Assembly (NCBI GenBank): GCA_025055635.1
Contig: JANWWQ010000010.1
Coordinates: 1 to 57,911, forward strand
DNA length: 57,911 nucleotides
Origin: Flavobacteriales bacterium
Lineage (GTDB): Bacteria > Bacteroidota > Bacteroidia > CAIKAF01
Direction of reading: 5' to 3'
Shown: positions 43,316 to 52,125 of the stretch, piece after piece
Position numbering within the stretch: the first letter of the stretch is position 1
Layout of the letters: every line of letters starts with the position of its first letter
Made by a program: the position numbers and the translations under genes
The notes under the pieces: model-generated
The model's database searches: none
Told to the model about the DNA's origin: nothing
The model's input: only the letters and a program-made list of their open reading frames with translations

Positions 43316-45538
43316 ATGAAAATCATTAAGTTGCAAAAAATATTTTCCAGAATATTTAAACATCTTACATTTTGGCTATGGGGTACTGCACTTTGGAGTC
43401 AGCATCCCTGCGCCGGCGTGGTGAGGGATGCTGCGACAGGCCAACCCATAGCAGGAGCCACCGTGGTAACCCTGGACAAAGGCTACGGCGTCTACACGGA
43501 TTCTTTGGGCCGCTTTTCCTTGAATTTATGGGCCGAGCGGCGCCTCGTTTTCACCCATGTGGCTTACAATCCTGATACTTTGGAATGCCCGCATGAAGGG
43601 TATTTGGAAGTGCGCTTAAAGCCTGGCCGGGAATTGATTTCAGTGAACGTGGAAGAAGCCCGCCAGGCGTTTAGATATGAGGAGGGAGAAAAAATTGAAC
43701 TCCACCTGGACGAAGCGGCCCTTAAAAAATCCGCCTGCTGCAACATTGGGGAAGCCTTTGAAACCAGCGGCGTGGTAGACGTATCCTATGCCGACGCCAT
43801 CACGGGCGTGAAGCATATACGACTCTTAGGATTAGACGGGCATTACGTGCAGCTCAATGCGGATAACATGCCCTCACTGAGGGCACTAGCCGGGTCTTAC
43901 GGATTATATTTTATTCCGGGGCCCTTTTTGCAAGGGATCTGTATAACGAAGGGGCCAGGCTCTGTAGTGAATGGCTACGAAAGCATCACGGGTTTAATCA
44001 ATGCTGATTTGCGTACGCCAGAACATGAGGAACGCTTTCTGGCCAACGTGTTCGTAAACCACCTGGGCCGTGCGGAAGCCAATATAGGTGGCAACTTTGA
44101 GCATGGCAAGGCATGGCGCAGTGCTGTGTGGGCCCATGGGAATTTTTTCCGCACACCTAATGACATGAATCATGACGGGTTTCTGGATTTACCCTGGCAT
44201 AGACAGGTCAACCTGATGGCCCGCTCTCAGCAGGAAGGCGAAAAACACCTGTTTCAGGCCGGGGTCCGGGGTGTGTACGACGTACGCCAGGCGGGACAAC
44301 TGGCCGGGCCGCATGTCCCGGCCCAACCCTTTACTATGCAGGTGACCACCTGGCGCACGGAACCCTTCATCAAGCTGGGTTTGAACGAACTCAGAAGGCT
44401 GTGGCGCAAATTGGGCTTTACACTTTCGGGTATTGTGCACCACCATGAAGGTCACGTTGGCACTCACCTCCTGGAGGGCTCTCAGTATTCTCTCCACCAC
44501 AATTGGGTGTACGAGACCATCATTAGCGATACCCGACATAATCTACGAACAGGGATATCCTTCAACATGGACAACATCCTGGAACGCTACGGTGGCCTTC
44601 GTTTGGAAAGAATAGAATGGATTCCAGGGACCTTCGGGGAATACACCTTTAAACAGGGCGAGAAGTGGCTGGCTGTGGTTGGCCTGCGTTACGATTACAA
44701 TAGCCTCTTCGGTCATTTCATCACGCCTCGGTTTCATGGGCGCTGGGAGCCTTTGAAGCCCCTCACCCTGAGAATATCCGCTGGAAGAGGATACCGCATG
44801 CTGAACATCATTTCCGAAAATCTAAACCTCATGCCTTCTTCCCGAAAGTTACTCCTTCCTGCACCCATTCGGCCGGAAGTGGCCTGGACATACGGAGTGG
44901 CCTTGCGCGCCACGGCGACTATTGGCCGCCGTAGCCAAGTATTTCAGGTGGACTTTTTCCGGACCGATTTTGAAAATAAAGTGGTGGCAGACATGGAAAA
45001 TCCCGGGGAGCTCATCTTCCGCAACGTGCGGGCTTCGGCCTACTCGCATTCCCTGCAGGCAGAGGCCCAACTGAACCCGACCCGGGGGCTGGATGTGCGT
45101 TTGACCGGCAAGTGGAATGATGTGATGGCGCCACTGGGAGGCAGGGTGCAGCAAGTACTGTATGTACCCCGCTGGCGCGGGTTGCTAAATGTGGCATACA
45201 CCACAGCCAACGGCCGATGGGCCTTTGACGCCACGCTGCAACTGAACGGGCCGGCACGTCTGCCTAAAGTGACACATGACAAAAATTCTCCCTTCTATGC
45301 AACTAAAAGCCCAGTTTTTCCTAATCTTCTGGCTCAAGTAACATATAAAACAGAACGCTGGGAAATATATGTGGGAGGAGAGAATTTAACCCATTTTCGG
45401 CAGAAATATGCGGTCATTGATCCGCAAAACCCTTTCAGCAATAGCTTTGATGCTACCCGAGTGTGGGGGCCCATCATGGGCGCCCTTGGATATTTAGGGG
45501 TGCGCTATGTGATCCGGGCAAAAGAGGCCTGCGATTAA
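43316..45538 (+). CDS. TonB-dependent outer-membrane receptor, probable metal transporter
   Basis: A 740-residue receptor. A signal peptide (about 1-29) is followed by a carboxypeptidase-regulatory-like domain (GVVRDAATGQPIAGATVVT, about 34-110), a plug (about 130-240) and a 22-strand barrel. The plug has SACCNIGEAFETSGVVDVSY and LYFIPGPFLQGICITKGPGS with VVNGYESITGLINADLR. This variant with the CCN motif occurs beside small Cys-rich proteins and metal-transport genes in Bacteroidota, so copper or another metal complex is a plausible substrate; this is inference. The final strand ends VRYVIRAKEACD, a little longer than the usual aromatic end. Confidence 0.88.
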   Translation: MKIIKLQKIFSRIFKHLTFWLWGTALWSQHPCAGVVRDAATGQPIAGATVVTLDKGYGVYTDSLGRFSLNLWAERRLVFTHVAYNPDTLECPHEGYLEVRLKPGRELISVNVEEARQAFRYEEGEKIELHLDEAALKKSACCNIGEAFETSGVVDVSYADAITGVKHIRLLGLDGHYVQLNADNMPSLRALAGSYGLYFIPGPFLQGICITKGPGSVVNGYESITGLINADLRTPEHEERFLANVFVNHLGRAEANIGGNFEHGKAWRSAVWAHGNFFRTPNDMNHDGFLDLPWHRQVNLMARSQQEGEKHLFQAGVRGVYDVRQAGQLAGPHVPAQPFTMQVTTWRTEPFIKLGLNELRRLWRKLGFTLSGIVHHHEGHVGTHLLEGSQYSLHHNWVYETIISDTRHNLRTGISFNMDNILERYGGLRLERIEWIPGTFGEYTFKQGEKWLAVVGLRYDYNSLFGHFITPRFHGRWEPLKPLTLRISAGRGYRMLNIISENLNLMPSSRKLLLPAPIRPEVAWTYGVALRATATIGRRSQVFQVDFFRTDFENKVVADMENPGELIFRNVRASAYSHSLQAEAQLNPTRGLDVRLTGKWNDVMAPLGGRVQQVLYVPRWRGLLNVAYTTANGRWAFDATLQLNGPARLPKVTHDKNSPFYATKSPVFPNLLAQVTYKTERWEIYVGGENLTHFRQKYAVIDPQNPFSNSFDATRVWGPIMGALGYLGVRYVIRAKEACD

Positions 45539-45560
45539 TTCAACCTTGCTACTCGCACGT

Positions 45561-45600
45561 AAAAAAAGGGCCGGACAACTACGTTCCGGCCCCTTTATTT
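45561..45600. terminator. Bidirectional terminator
   Basis: GGGCCGGA pairs with TCCGGCCC (8 bp, 9-base loop), preceded by seven A and followed by CTTTATTT. It lies between the convergent TonB receptor and acyl-CoA dehydrogenase genes and can serve both strands. Confidence 0.8.
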
Positions 45601-45639
45601 TCCTGCCCCTTAATTATTAAGAGGAAAAATCGATAGAGT

Positions 45640-47439
45640 TCAAAAAGGGTATTTATTGGCTTCAATAGCTGCGGCTGCGATGCGCCGACGTGCCTCCTTG
45701 GCATTAAAAGGCTCTGTTTTGGTGAAGCGTTTCAAACCCATCATCATCATCCGCAGTTCATCACCTTCGGCAAAGGCATTCAGAGCGTCCTTTCCTTTGA
45801 GCCACAACCTGTCGGCTGTATCATGGACCAATACGCGCACAATATCCGTCCGGGGATCTTCTGCCGTGCATAAGCCTTTATGGACCATTTTTTCAACCCT
45901 AAGCAGGGTGCTTTCGGCGACATAAGTTTCTATAAGCATATCCGCAATGTCCATGAGAATCTCCTGTTCTTCAGCGAGGTTTTGCATGAGCTTCTGAACC
46001 GCACTGCCTGCCACCAGCAGAATGGCCTTTTTAAACCGGCGCAGATACTCCTTTTCCTGGCAAAAGAGGGAGCCATCGGGTTCAAAAGGTTCAGGTATTT
46101 CCATTAGTTCGCCAGGGATGGCCATGGCGGGTGTCATCAAGTCCAGAGCGCCTTTCATGGCACGCCGCATCAGCATATCCACTGTCAACATACGATTTAT
46201 TTCATTGGTGCCCTCAAATATGCGGTTGATACGGGCATCGCGATAGGCCCGGTCCATGGGCATTTCGGCGCTATAGCCCATGCCACCGTAAATCTGCACC
46301 CCTTCGTCCACCACGTAACTTAGAGCTTCACTGCCATAAACCTTCATCATGGCACACTCTATAGCGTATTCCTCCACGCCTTTGAGCTTAGCCATGGCTT
46401 GGTCCATACCTTGGATGTGCAGTTCGGCGATTTTGTCTTCAATCATACGCGTGGCCCGGTACGTAGCCGATTCAGTGGCGAAGGTGCGCAGGCACATTTC
46501 GCTGATTTTGTACTGAATGGCGCCATACTTGCTGATGGGCTTGCCAAACTGATGCCTTTCGTTGGCATAGGCCACCGCATTGTCAATGGCCACCTTGGCC
46601 CCCCCCACTGCAGCACCAGCCAACTTGATGCGCCCAATATTCAGAATGTTCACTGCTATTTTGAAACCATTCCCCCTCTCGCTCAGTAAATTTTCCACAG
46701 GCACGGGACAATCCTCAAAAAATACTTGCCGGGTGCTGCTCCCTTTAATACCCATTTTCTTTTCTTCTTCTCCTAGACGAATTCCGCCGAAGGATTTTTC
46801 TACGATAAATGCCGAATGATTCTCGTCGTCATCAATCTTGGCAAAAACAATGAATACTTCCGCAAAACCCGAATTGGTGATCCAGATTTTTTGGCCGTTA
46901 AGCAGGTAATGGGTGCCCGCTGCGTTCAATGTGGCTTTGGTTTTGCCCGCATTGGCATCGCTGCCAGCTCCCGGCTCCGTGAGGGCATAACAGGCGAACC
47001 ATTCTCCCGTAGCCAGCTTTGGCAGGTATTTGGCTTTTTGGGCTTCGTTGCCATAAAGTACGATGGGCAGGGTACCAATGCCCACATGCGCACTAATACC
47101 CACGGCAAACGAATGGGAGGGACCAATCTTTTCAGTAAAGTACATGTCGGTAAGGAAGCTTTTCCCGAAGCCACCATATTCTTCGGGAATAGATAAACCT
47201 AACATCCCCAGTTGGCCGGCTTTACGTAACAACTCTGGCATCAGATGGGGCTCTTGCATGCTGTCAAGCCGGTCTAACAAAGGCCACACCTCGTTCCTGA
47301 CAAACTCTTCGCAAGTGCGTCCAATCAATAAAGTTTCCTCATCAAATTCTTCCGGAATAAAAACGTCCTTCCACGAGGACTCCCGCACCAGCCACTCTCC
47401 CCCCTTGAGGGCTGTTTTTGTAGCAGATTCTGTATTCAT
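45640..47439 (-). CDS. Acyl-CoA dehydrogenase with C-terminal extension (VLCAD/ACAD9-like)
   Basis: A 599-residue FAD enzyme of fatty acid beta-oxidation. The N-terminal helical domain, the middle domain with CYALTEPGAGSD and IWITNSGFAEVF, and the C-terminal helical domain with RHQFGKPISKYGAIQYKI, VQIYGGMGYS and the catalytic Glu in RIFEGTNEINRM are complete at about residue 410. A further 180 residues, helical and charged, make the two-domain architecture of very-long-chain enzymes, which are homodimers at membranes. The ATG at 47439 is preferred over 47472, since a -7 box lies between them. Confidence 0.93.
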   Translation of the reverse strand: MNTESATKTALKGGEWLVRESSWKDVFIPEEFDEETLLIGRTCEEFVRNEVWPLLDRLDSMQEPHLMPELLRKAGQLGMLGLSIPEEYGGFGKSFLTDMYFTEKIGPSHSFAVGISAHVGIGTLPIVLYGNEAQKAKYLPKLATGEWFACYALTEPGAGSDANAGKTKATLNAAGTHYLLNGQKIWITNSGFAEVFIVFAKIDDDENHSAFIVEKSFGGIRLGEEEKKMGIKGSSTRQVFFEDCPVPVENLLSERGNGFKIAVNILNIGRIKLAGAAVGGAKVAIDNAVAYANERHQFGKPISKYGAIQYKISEMCLRTFATESATYRATRMIEDKIAELHIQGMDQAMAKLKGVEEYAIECAMMKVYGSEALSYVVDEGVQIYGGMGYSAEMPMDRAYRDARINRIFEGTNEINRMLTVDMLMRRAMKGALDLMTPAMAIPGELMEIPEPFEPDGSLFCQEKEYLRRFKKAILLVAGSAVQKLMQNLAEEQEILMDIADMLIETYVAESTLLRVEKMVHKGLCTAEDPRTDIVRVLVHDTADRLWLKGKDALNAFAEGDELRMMMMGLKRFTKTEPFNAKEARRRIAAAAIEANKYPF

Positions 47440-47460
47440 GTTCTTGAAGATTAAGGACCT

Positions 47461-47468
47461 CAAAAGTA
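47461..47468 (-). promoter_or_regulatory. -7 promoter element for the acyl-CoA dehydrogenase (TACTTTTG)
   Basis: Minus-strand TAnnTTTG match 21 bases before the ATG at 47439. Confidence 0.5.
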
Positions 47469-47613
47469 CCACAAATTATTATGCAAGCATACTAATAGCC
47501 TCCTTAAACATTAGCTCTAAGGCTTGATTTTATGATTTCTTCAAGGCCTTCCACACCCAAAAATTTGACTTGTACCACCTGCATTTCCGGCTTCTTAGTA
47601 CCTTTTTTAAGGG

Positions 47614-47640
47614 ATTTTCAAAAATTGAATTTTCAAAAAT
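47614..47640. repeat. Two 12-bp direct repeats at the promoter of the T9SS cargo gene
   Basis: ATTTTCAAAAAT occurs at 47614-47625 and 47629-47640, 15 bases apart start to start, ending at the first TAAATTTG box. Each copy is nearly palindromic. The layout suits an operator, though AT-rich chance repetition is possible. Confidence 0.4.
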
Positions 47641-47670
47641 AAATTTGACTCATTTCTAATGCTAAATTTG
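47640..47670 (+). promoter_or_regulatory. Two -7-like promoter elements (TAAATTTG at 47640 and 47663)
   Basis: Two identical TAnnTTTG matches 23 bases apart, both upstream of the ATG at 47695. The second falls inside the longer frame that starts at 47659, so the shorter start is favoured. Confidence 0.45.
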
Positions 47671-47694
47671 TTGGTTATTCAAAATCAAGTGGGT

Positions 47695-48750
47695 ATGCGA
47701 GAAAAACTACCTCTGCTTATTTCTTTAGCTTTTGCAGCGGTATTTCAGTCCTTGGACAACTGGGCTCAAATCACTATCAACCGCAGCAATCTGGGGGATC
47801 TTACCAACGCATCTGTGGTTTATGCCAATGATACTTTGCCTCCAGCTTCCCTCACAGTGGGCAACCCAGGCCCTTCCCAGACGTGGGACTTTAGCTCTTT
47901 GGCGAACCACTTCCAAGATACCATGATATTTATGCCTACCGCAGGAACCCCCTGTCCCAGTGAATTTCCCACGGCTACAGCCTCCATAAAAATGAATGAA
48001 GCTCAAGCCTATCTTTTTGATGACCCAACGGTACTGGAAATACTTGGTTTTTGCGCCAACCTATTGGGTTCCGGTAACGTAGTGGTCAAAACTATCCCAC
48101 CTGAAAGAATTTTTGTTTTCCCCCTCACCTACAATACATCCTGGGTAGATTCCACGCGCCAGGTCATCTTGCTGGCCAATCCCAATCCAGGACCCGACTC
48201 CATAAAAATTGTTACCATCACCCACGCTGTTAATCTTGTGGATGGTTGGGGCCAAGTGATCACACCGATAGGCACTTACCCTGCGCTCCGTCTTAAAAAA
48301 TCTAAACATCAGATTGATAGCATTTTTGTGAAGTTATTCGGGAGTTGGATATTTTTCCAGCCAGAAGTCACTATGGAAGATGAATATTCCTACTTGACCA
48401 CAAACGGCATTTGGGCCGCTTCTGCTACCACTGCATCCGGAAGCCAGCAACCTCTTAGAGCGAGCTATATTATTCAATCTTCTGTCAATATTTCGTCTGT
48501 TCCCACTCGGCAGGTAGCCTCTTTTTATCCCAACCCTTCGTCTCCGGGGCCCTTGCGTTTTCTCAATCCTGACTTGGCTGTTACTCAGCTCAACCTTTCT
48601 GATGGTTTTGGGCGTCAAGTGCTCTCACAAAAAGTTTTCGGAGCTGAGATCATCTTGGATGGATCAAAACTGTCACCAGGCCTTTACCTTTATCAAGGGC
48701 TCAATGTGGAAGGACGTCCAATCTGTTCAGGTAAGCTGCTTCTGAAGTAA
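47695..48750 (+). CDS. Secreted protein with T9SS type A sorting domain
   Basis: A 351-residue exported protein. The ATG at 47695 gives a good signal peptide (about 1-25, ending NWAQ). The mature part begins ITINRSNLGDLTNASVVYAND, quoted in part as NRSNLGDLTNASVVY, with LTVGNPGPSQTWDFSSL, a pattern found in many Bacteroidota exported proteins of unknown function. The C-terminal 80 residues form a T9SS sorting domain: SFYPNPSSPGPLRF, then LSDGFGRQVLSQ and LSPGLYLYQGL with the final GKLLLK. The role on the surface is unknown. Confidence 0.85.
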   Translation: MREKLPLLISLAFAAVFQSLDNWAQITINRSNLGDLTNASVVYANDTLPPASLTVGNPGPSQTWDFSSLANHFQDTMIFMPTAGTPCPSEFPTATASIKMNEAQAYLFDDPTVLEILGFCANLLGSGNVVVKTIPPERIFVFPLTYNTSWVDSTRQVILLANPNPGPDSIKIVTITHAVNLVDGWGQVITPIGTYPALRLKKSKHQIDSIFVKLFGSWIFFQPEVTMEDEYSYLTTNGIWAASATTASGSQQPLRASYIIQSSVNISSVPTRQVASFYPNPSSPGPLRFLNPDLAVTQLNLSDGFGRQVLSQKVFGAEIILDGSKLSPGLYLYQGLNVEGRPICSGKLLLK

Positions 48751-49130
48751 GCTTTTTTCTTCCTTATTAAAATTTTCTGAGTTTCGCGTTATTCTGTTCA
48801 TTTTTGGGAATGCTCCCTAAGGGCGGCGGAGGACCAGGCTTCGGCCACCCCCTGTATTTCTTCGCGCAGTTCATTTAAAAAAGGCCCTTGCCCACCAACC
48901 CATCGCATTTCTGGTGCTCGGCTAAAATCAAAAGGAGAGGTGTGTAGGGTAACAGCCTAGAATAAGTGGAGCCATTTGCACGGCTGAGGCCTAGCTTTCC
49001 TAATGCCACTTTATTCCCAAAAAAAATATCTCCGAAGTTCCATTAACAATTATTAAGAATTAGGCTGCTCTGGAGAATTTGCCCCACTCCAGCGCCTGCA
49101 GAAAAATGAAAAGGAAAAACAAAACTCTTA
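48751..49130. other. Intergenic region with a possible gene remnant
   Basis: About 380 bases between convergent genes. It holds a coding-like stretch on the minus strand (48798-48956, listed separately). No clear terminator hairpin or RNA gene was seen. Confidence 0.5.
48798..48956 (-). pseudogene. Possible 3' remnant of a protein gene
   Basis: Fifty-two codons open on the minus strand between an in-frame TAG (48957-48959) and the TGA at 48798. The product looks protein-like: HTSPFDFSRAPEMRWVGG, then GPFLNELREEIQGVAEAW. The only ATG is at 48908. The upstream sequence carries stops in all frames, so it may be the tail of a broken gene. I do not recognise the family. Confidence 0.3.
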
Positions 49131-50120
49131 TTAAGTAGCAGAGCTTGCGTGTTTTGCGTTGCGCTGGAGAAGCTCTGGCGTCCATCGAATCCGTCCTTTA
49201 AAAGGATGACGGCGATGGGTACAGGAAGTCAGGAAGCAATGGCGACACGAGGGAGGCGGACAGGGATCCAGGTGGGTGAACACTTCCGTACGGGACCCTA
49301 AATACCTTTGAACGAGTTGGGTAAATTGCTCGGAGACCTCATGGGCTTCCTCCATCGTATAATAAAAGGGCACAGTGAGGTGACAGTCCACATGCACGTC
49401 GGCGCCGTACTTGATGAGCCTCAGATTGTGCACGTCTACCCATTGGGGCTGGCGGTGTTCCTCCAAAAAATGGATCAGGCGGCCCAGAAGATCAGGATCG
49501 GCTTTATCCATAATATCATGCGCAGAACGTATAATGAGCCGTACACCCATGCCCAATAAAATCAAGCCAAAGATCAAGGCCGTGATATTATCCAGAATGT
49601 TCTGGCCCGTCCACCAGGCTAATGCCAAACCCACCAGGATACCAGCTGTAGACAAAGTGTCGGAAAGCAGATGGGCTCCCGCGGCCTTCAAGGTAGCGGA
49701 TTGGTAACGTCGGCCGGCCCGGAAGGCTAAGGTACCTGCCACACCATTGAGAACCCCGGCGGCAGCCGCTATCAGGAGTCCGTAGCCCAATTCCGAAATT
49801 TCCTCGGGTATAATGAAGTTGTATATTACCTTGACGATGATCATCAGTCCGGAAAGGGCAATCACGATGCCCTCAAAGGAAGCTGCTACAAATTCAATTT
49901 TGCCATGGCCATACGGATGATCTTCGTCCCGAGGTTTGAGGGCCGTGCGGAGCGTCAATAGGCCAAACAAAGCAGCCGAAATGTTGGCTATGGTTTCCAA
50001 GGCATCGCTAAGTAAGGCGTTGGAATTGGTGATCACCCATCCCAGGATTTTTAGGGCAAAAAGGATGAGGGCCAAGGCAAGGAGCGCCTTTTGAAAAGTC
50101 AGGACTGCTCCCCTGTTCAT
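49131..50120 (-). CDS. Cation diffusion facilitator (CDF) family transporter
   Basis: A 329-residue metal/proton antiporter with six membrane segments. The metal-site motif in TM2 is NALLSDALETIANI, followed by HPYGHGKIEFVAA, and the TM5 motif is GAHLLSDTLSTAGI. The cytoplasmic C-terminal domain (VHVDCHLTVPF) is followed by a Cys-rich tail with CPPPSCRHCFLTSC, seen in Bacteroidota members, perhaps a sensor or extra metal site. The metal is probably zinc, iron or manganese. Last in a minus-strand series from acpP; the MFS gene is 25 bases upstream. Confidence 0.9.
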   Translation of the reverse strand: MNRGAVLTFQKALLALALILFALKILGWVITNSNALLSDALETIANISAALFGLLTLRTALKPRDEDHPYGHGKIEFVAASFEGIVIALSGLMIIVKVIYNFIIPEEISELGYGLLIAAAAGVLNGVAGTLAFRAGRRYQSATLKAAGAHLLSDTLSTAGILVGLALAWWTGQNILDNITALIFGLILLGMGVRLIIRSAHDIMDKADPDLLGRLIHFLEEHRQPQWVDVHNLRLIKYGADVHVDCHLTVPFYYTMEEAHEVSEQFTQLVQRYLGSRTEVFTHLDPCPPPSCRHCFLTSCTHRRHPFKGRIRWTPELLQRNAKHASSAT

Positions 50121-50145
50121 TTAAAAGAAATAAAGAATTCAGTGG

Positions 50146-51369
50146 CTAAACTTCAAAATAATCCAATTCTTTAGAGAAAGTTTCCGGAAGGGTAAGCGCA
50201 GATAGCAAGGCCAAACCAATACAGAGGCCACCCACAATCAGAGCGGCCGGTATGGGGCCCATAGCGGGGTGATTGGCCAAGACCTCAAAACTAAAGGTGA
50301 TAGGAATGACGGCGCCACGCACAAAGTTGGGCACGGTAGAGGCCACTGTACTACGGATGTTAGTACCAAATTGCTCGGCCGCAATGGTCACAAACATCGC
50401 CCAGTAGCCAGTGCCGGCTCCGCAAAGTAGGCACAGAGAATAAAAAAATGCAGGCGAATGGCCTTTGGAGAAGAATAAATATACAAGTGTACAGAGTAGA
50501 CAAACGATTAAAAACCCTGCGACCACGCGGAGACGGGTTCTGAAAATCTGGCTAAAGAAACCACTGGCGAAATCGCCCACAGCCAAACCAATATAGCAAA
50601 AAAGGACAGCCTTGGCCACTTCTATATCGCCAGTTAAGCCCAGAACCGGTTCAAAATAGGATTCGCATAAGGCCACAAGGACACCCACCACGAACCAAAC
50701 AGGTAAACCCATACCGATACAACGCAAATATTTAAGGGCCCGCTCTCGATTAGAAAATAAATCTAGGAATCGACCTTTTCGGATGTTCACCTCAGAAGCC
50801 ATATTCTTGAACATACCCGATTCATGTGCACCCATGCGCAAGGCCAACAGGGCCAGTCCCATTATACCGCCGACCCAATAAGCTGCTTTCCAATCAAATA
50901 GGTCGGCCACCAAGTAAGCAAACACTGCTCCTAAGGCCCCAAAGCTGACGATGATCATGGTACCGTAGCCCCGTTTCTCCTTCGGCATGGTCTCAGCCAC
51001 CAAGGTGACCCCCGCGCCAAGCTCCCCTGCCAGACCGATACCGGCAATAAATCGGATTACCTGATAAGAAAAAATATCCCACACATAGGCATTGGCAATA
51101 TTGGCTAAAGAATACATGAGGATGGAACCAAAAAGTACAGCTACCCGTCCGCGACGGTCACCCATGACTCCCCAGAGAATACCCCCCAGGAGCATCCCGC
51201 CCATCTGCCACCGGAAGAGAAATGCGTCATAATACTTTATTTCTGACTCTGGAAAACCTAAATATAGTAAGCTTTCCTTTTTGACAATGTTAAAAAGGAT
51301 GAGATCATAAATATCTACGAAATAACCTAAGGAAGCTACGGTAATAAGCAAAACTGTGGAACGATTCAT
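50146..51369 (-). CDS. MFS transporter, metabolite:proton symporter-like
   Basis: A 407-residue protein with about twelve membrane segments. GVMGDRRGRVAVLFGSIL is the family loop between TM2 and TM3, and IRFIAGIGLAGELGAGVTLVAETMPKEKRGYG (quoted in part: AGIGLAGELGAGVTL, then AETMPKEKRG) is typical of the metabolite:H+ symporter and SV2-like groups. The substrate is unknown, perhaps an organic acid or sugar. The ATG at 51369 is preferred over a TTG four codons upstream. Between the CDF and rnc genes, all on the minus strand. Confidence 0.87.
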   Translation of the reverse strand: MNRSTVLLITVASLGYFVDIYDLILFNIVKKESLLYLGFPESEIKYYDAFLFRWQMGGMLLGGILWGVMGDRRGRVAVLFGSILMYSLANIANAYVWDIFSYQVIRFIAGIGLAGELGAGVTLVAETMPKEKRGYGTMIIVSFGALGAVFAYLVADLFDWKAAYWVGGIMGLALLALRMGAHESGMFKNMASEVNIRKGRFLDLFSNRERALKYLRCIGMGLPVWFVVGVLVALCESYFEPVLGLTGDIEVAKAVLFCYIGLAVGDFASGFFSQIFRTRLRVVAGFLIVCLLCTLVYLFFSKGHSPAFFYSLCLLCGAGTGYWAMFVTIAAEQFGTNIRSTVASTVPNFVRGAVIPITFSFEVLANHPAMGPIPAALIVGGLCIGLALLSALTLPETFSKELDYFEV

Positions 51370-51402
51370 TGGGCAACCCAAAGGCAGAGATTACACCATT
51401 TC

Positions 51403-52119
51403 TTACAGATGTAATTGGTCGCAGGCCCGGCGAGAAGCTTCTTGTTCTGCCTGCTTTCTGGACCTGCCTGAACCAGTAGCGAGAGCTTGCCCATCCAATA
51501 GCAACTCTACAGTCCAAAGTTCATGCTGCCGGCCTTTGGAAGACTGAAGAAGTTGGAAATGAATTTTTTTCTTGTTCTTTTGAGCCCACAATAATATTTT
51601 TGATTTGTAATCTTCGTCCGTGTTCAGAAGATGGAGAATATTTAGGTGGCGGTCAAAGAAGCGCTTCAACACTATTTTTTGAGTCTTTTCAAACCCTTTG
51701 TCAAGAAAAACGGCACCGATCAAGGCTTCCATGCAATTGCCCAGAACGTCATCGGGAATTTCCCCTGGCACGAAGGAACTCATAATCAAGTTTTGCAGTT
51801 CCATCCGTTTGGCCAGTTTATTAAGGGTATTTCGGTTCACGAAATTCATCTTTAAACGTGTGAGCTCTCCCTCGTTCAGGTGAGGAAATTGCTCAAATAA
51901 ATAAATCCCAACGATAGCGTCCAGGATTAAGTCACCAAGAAATTCCAGTCTTTCGTTGTGGTTTTTGTAAAGCTCAGGCGCATTATTTGCAAAAGAGCTA
52001 TGCAAAAATGCGCGCGTATAAAGCTGGGGGTATTTGGGCTTATACCCTAGAATTTTTCTGAGTTTTTTCTGAAAATCTTTAGGTAAAAAATCAGGCCATT
52101 TTTTTTTCCAGAAAGGCAT
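51403..52119 (-). CDS. rnc: Ribonuclease III
   Basis: A 238-residue double-strand-specific endonuclease processing rRNA and mRNAs. The catalytic signature is NERLEFLGDLILDA (Glu59, Asp63), with the second acidic pair in DDVLGNCMEALIGAVFLD. The C-terminal double-stranded RNA-binding domain holds KILLWAQKNKKKIHF and GSGRSRKQAEQEASRRA. It follows fabF by 6 bases in the conserved acpP-fabF-rnc order. Confidence 0.96.
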   Translation of the reverse strand: MPFWKKKWPDFLPKDFQKKLRKILGYKPKYPQLYTRAFLHSSFANNAPELYKNHNERLEFLGDLILDAIVGIYLFEQFPHLNEGELTRLKMNFVNRNTLNKLAKRMELQNLIMSSFVPGEIPDDVLGNCMEALIGAVFLDKGFEKTQKIVLKRFFDRHLNILHLLNTDEDYKSKILLWAQKNKKKIHFQLLQSSKGRQHELWTVELLLDGQALATGSGRSRKQAEQEASRRACDQLHL

Positions 52120-52125
52120 AAGTTT

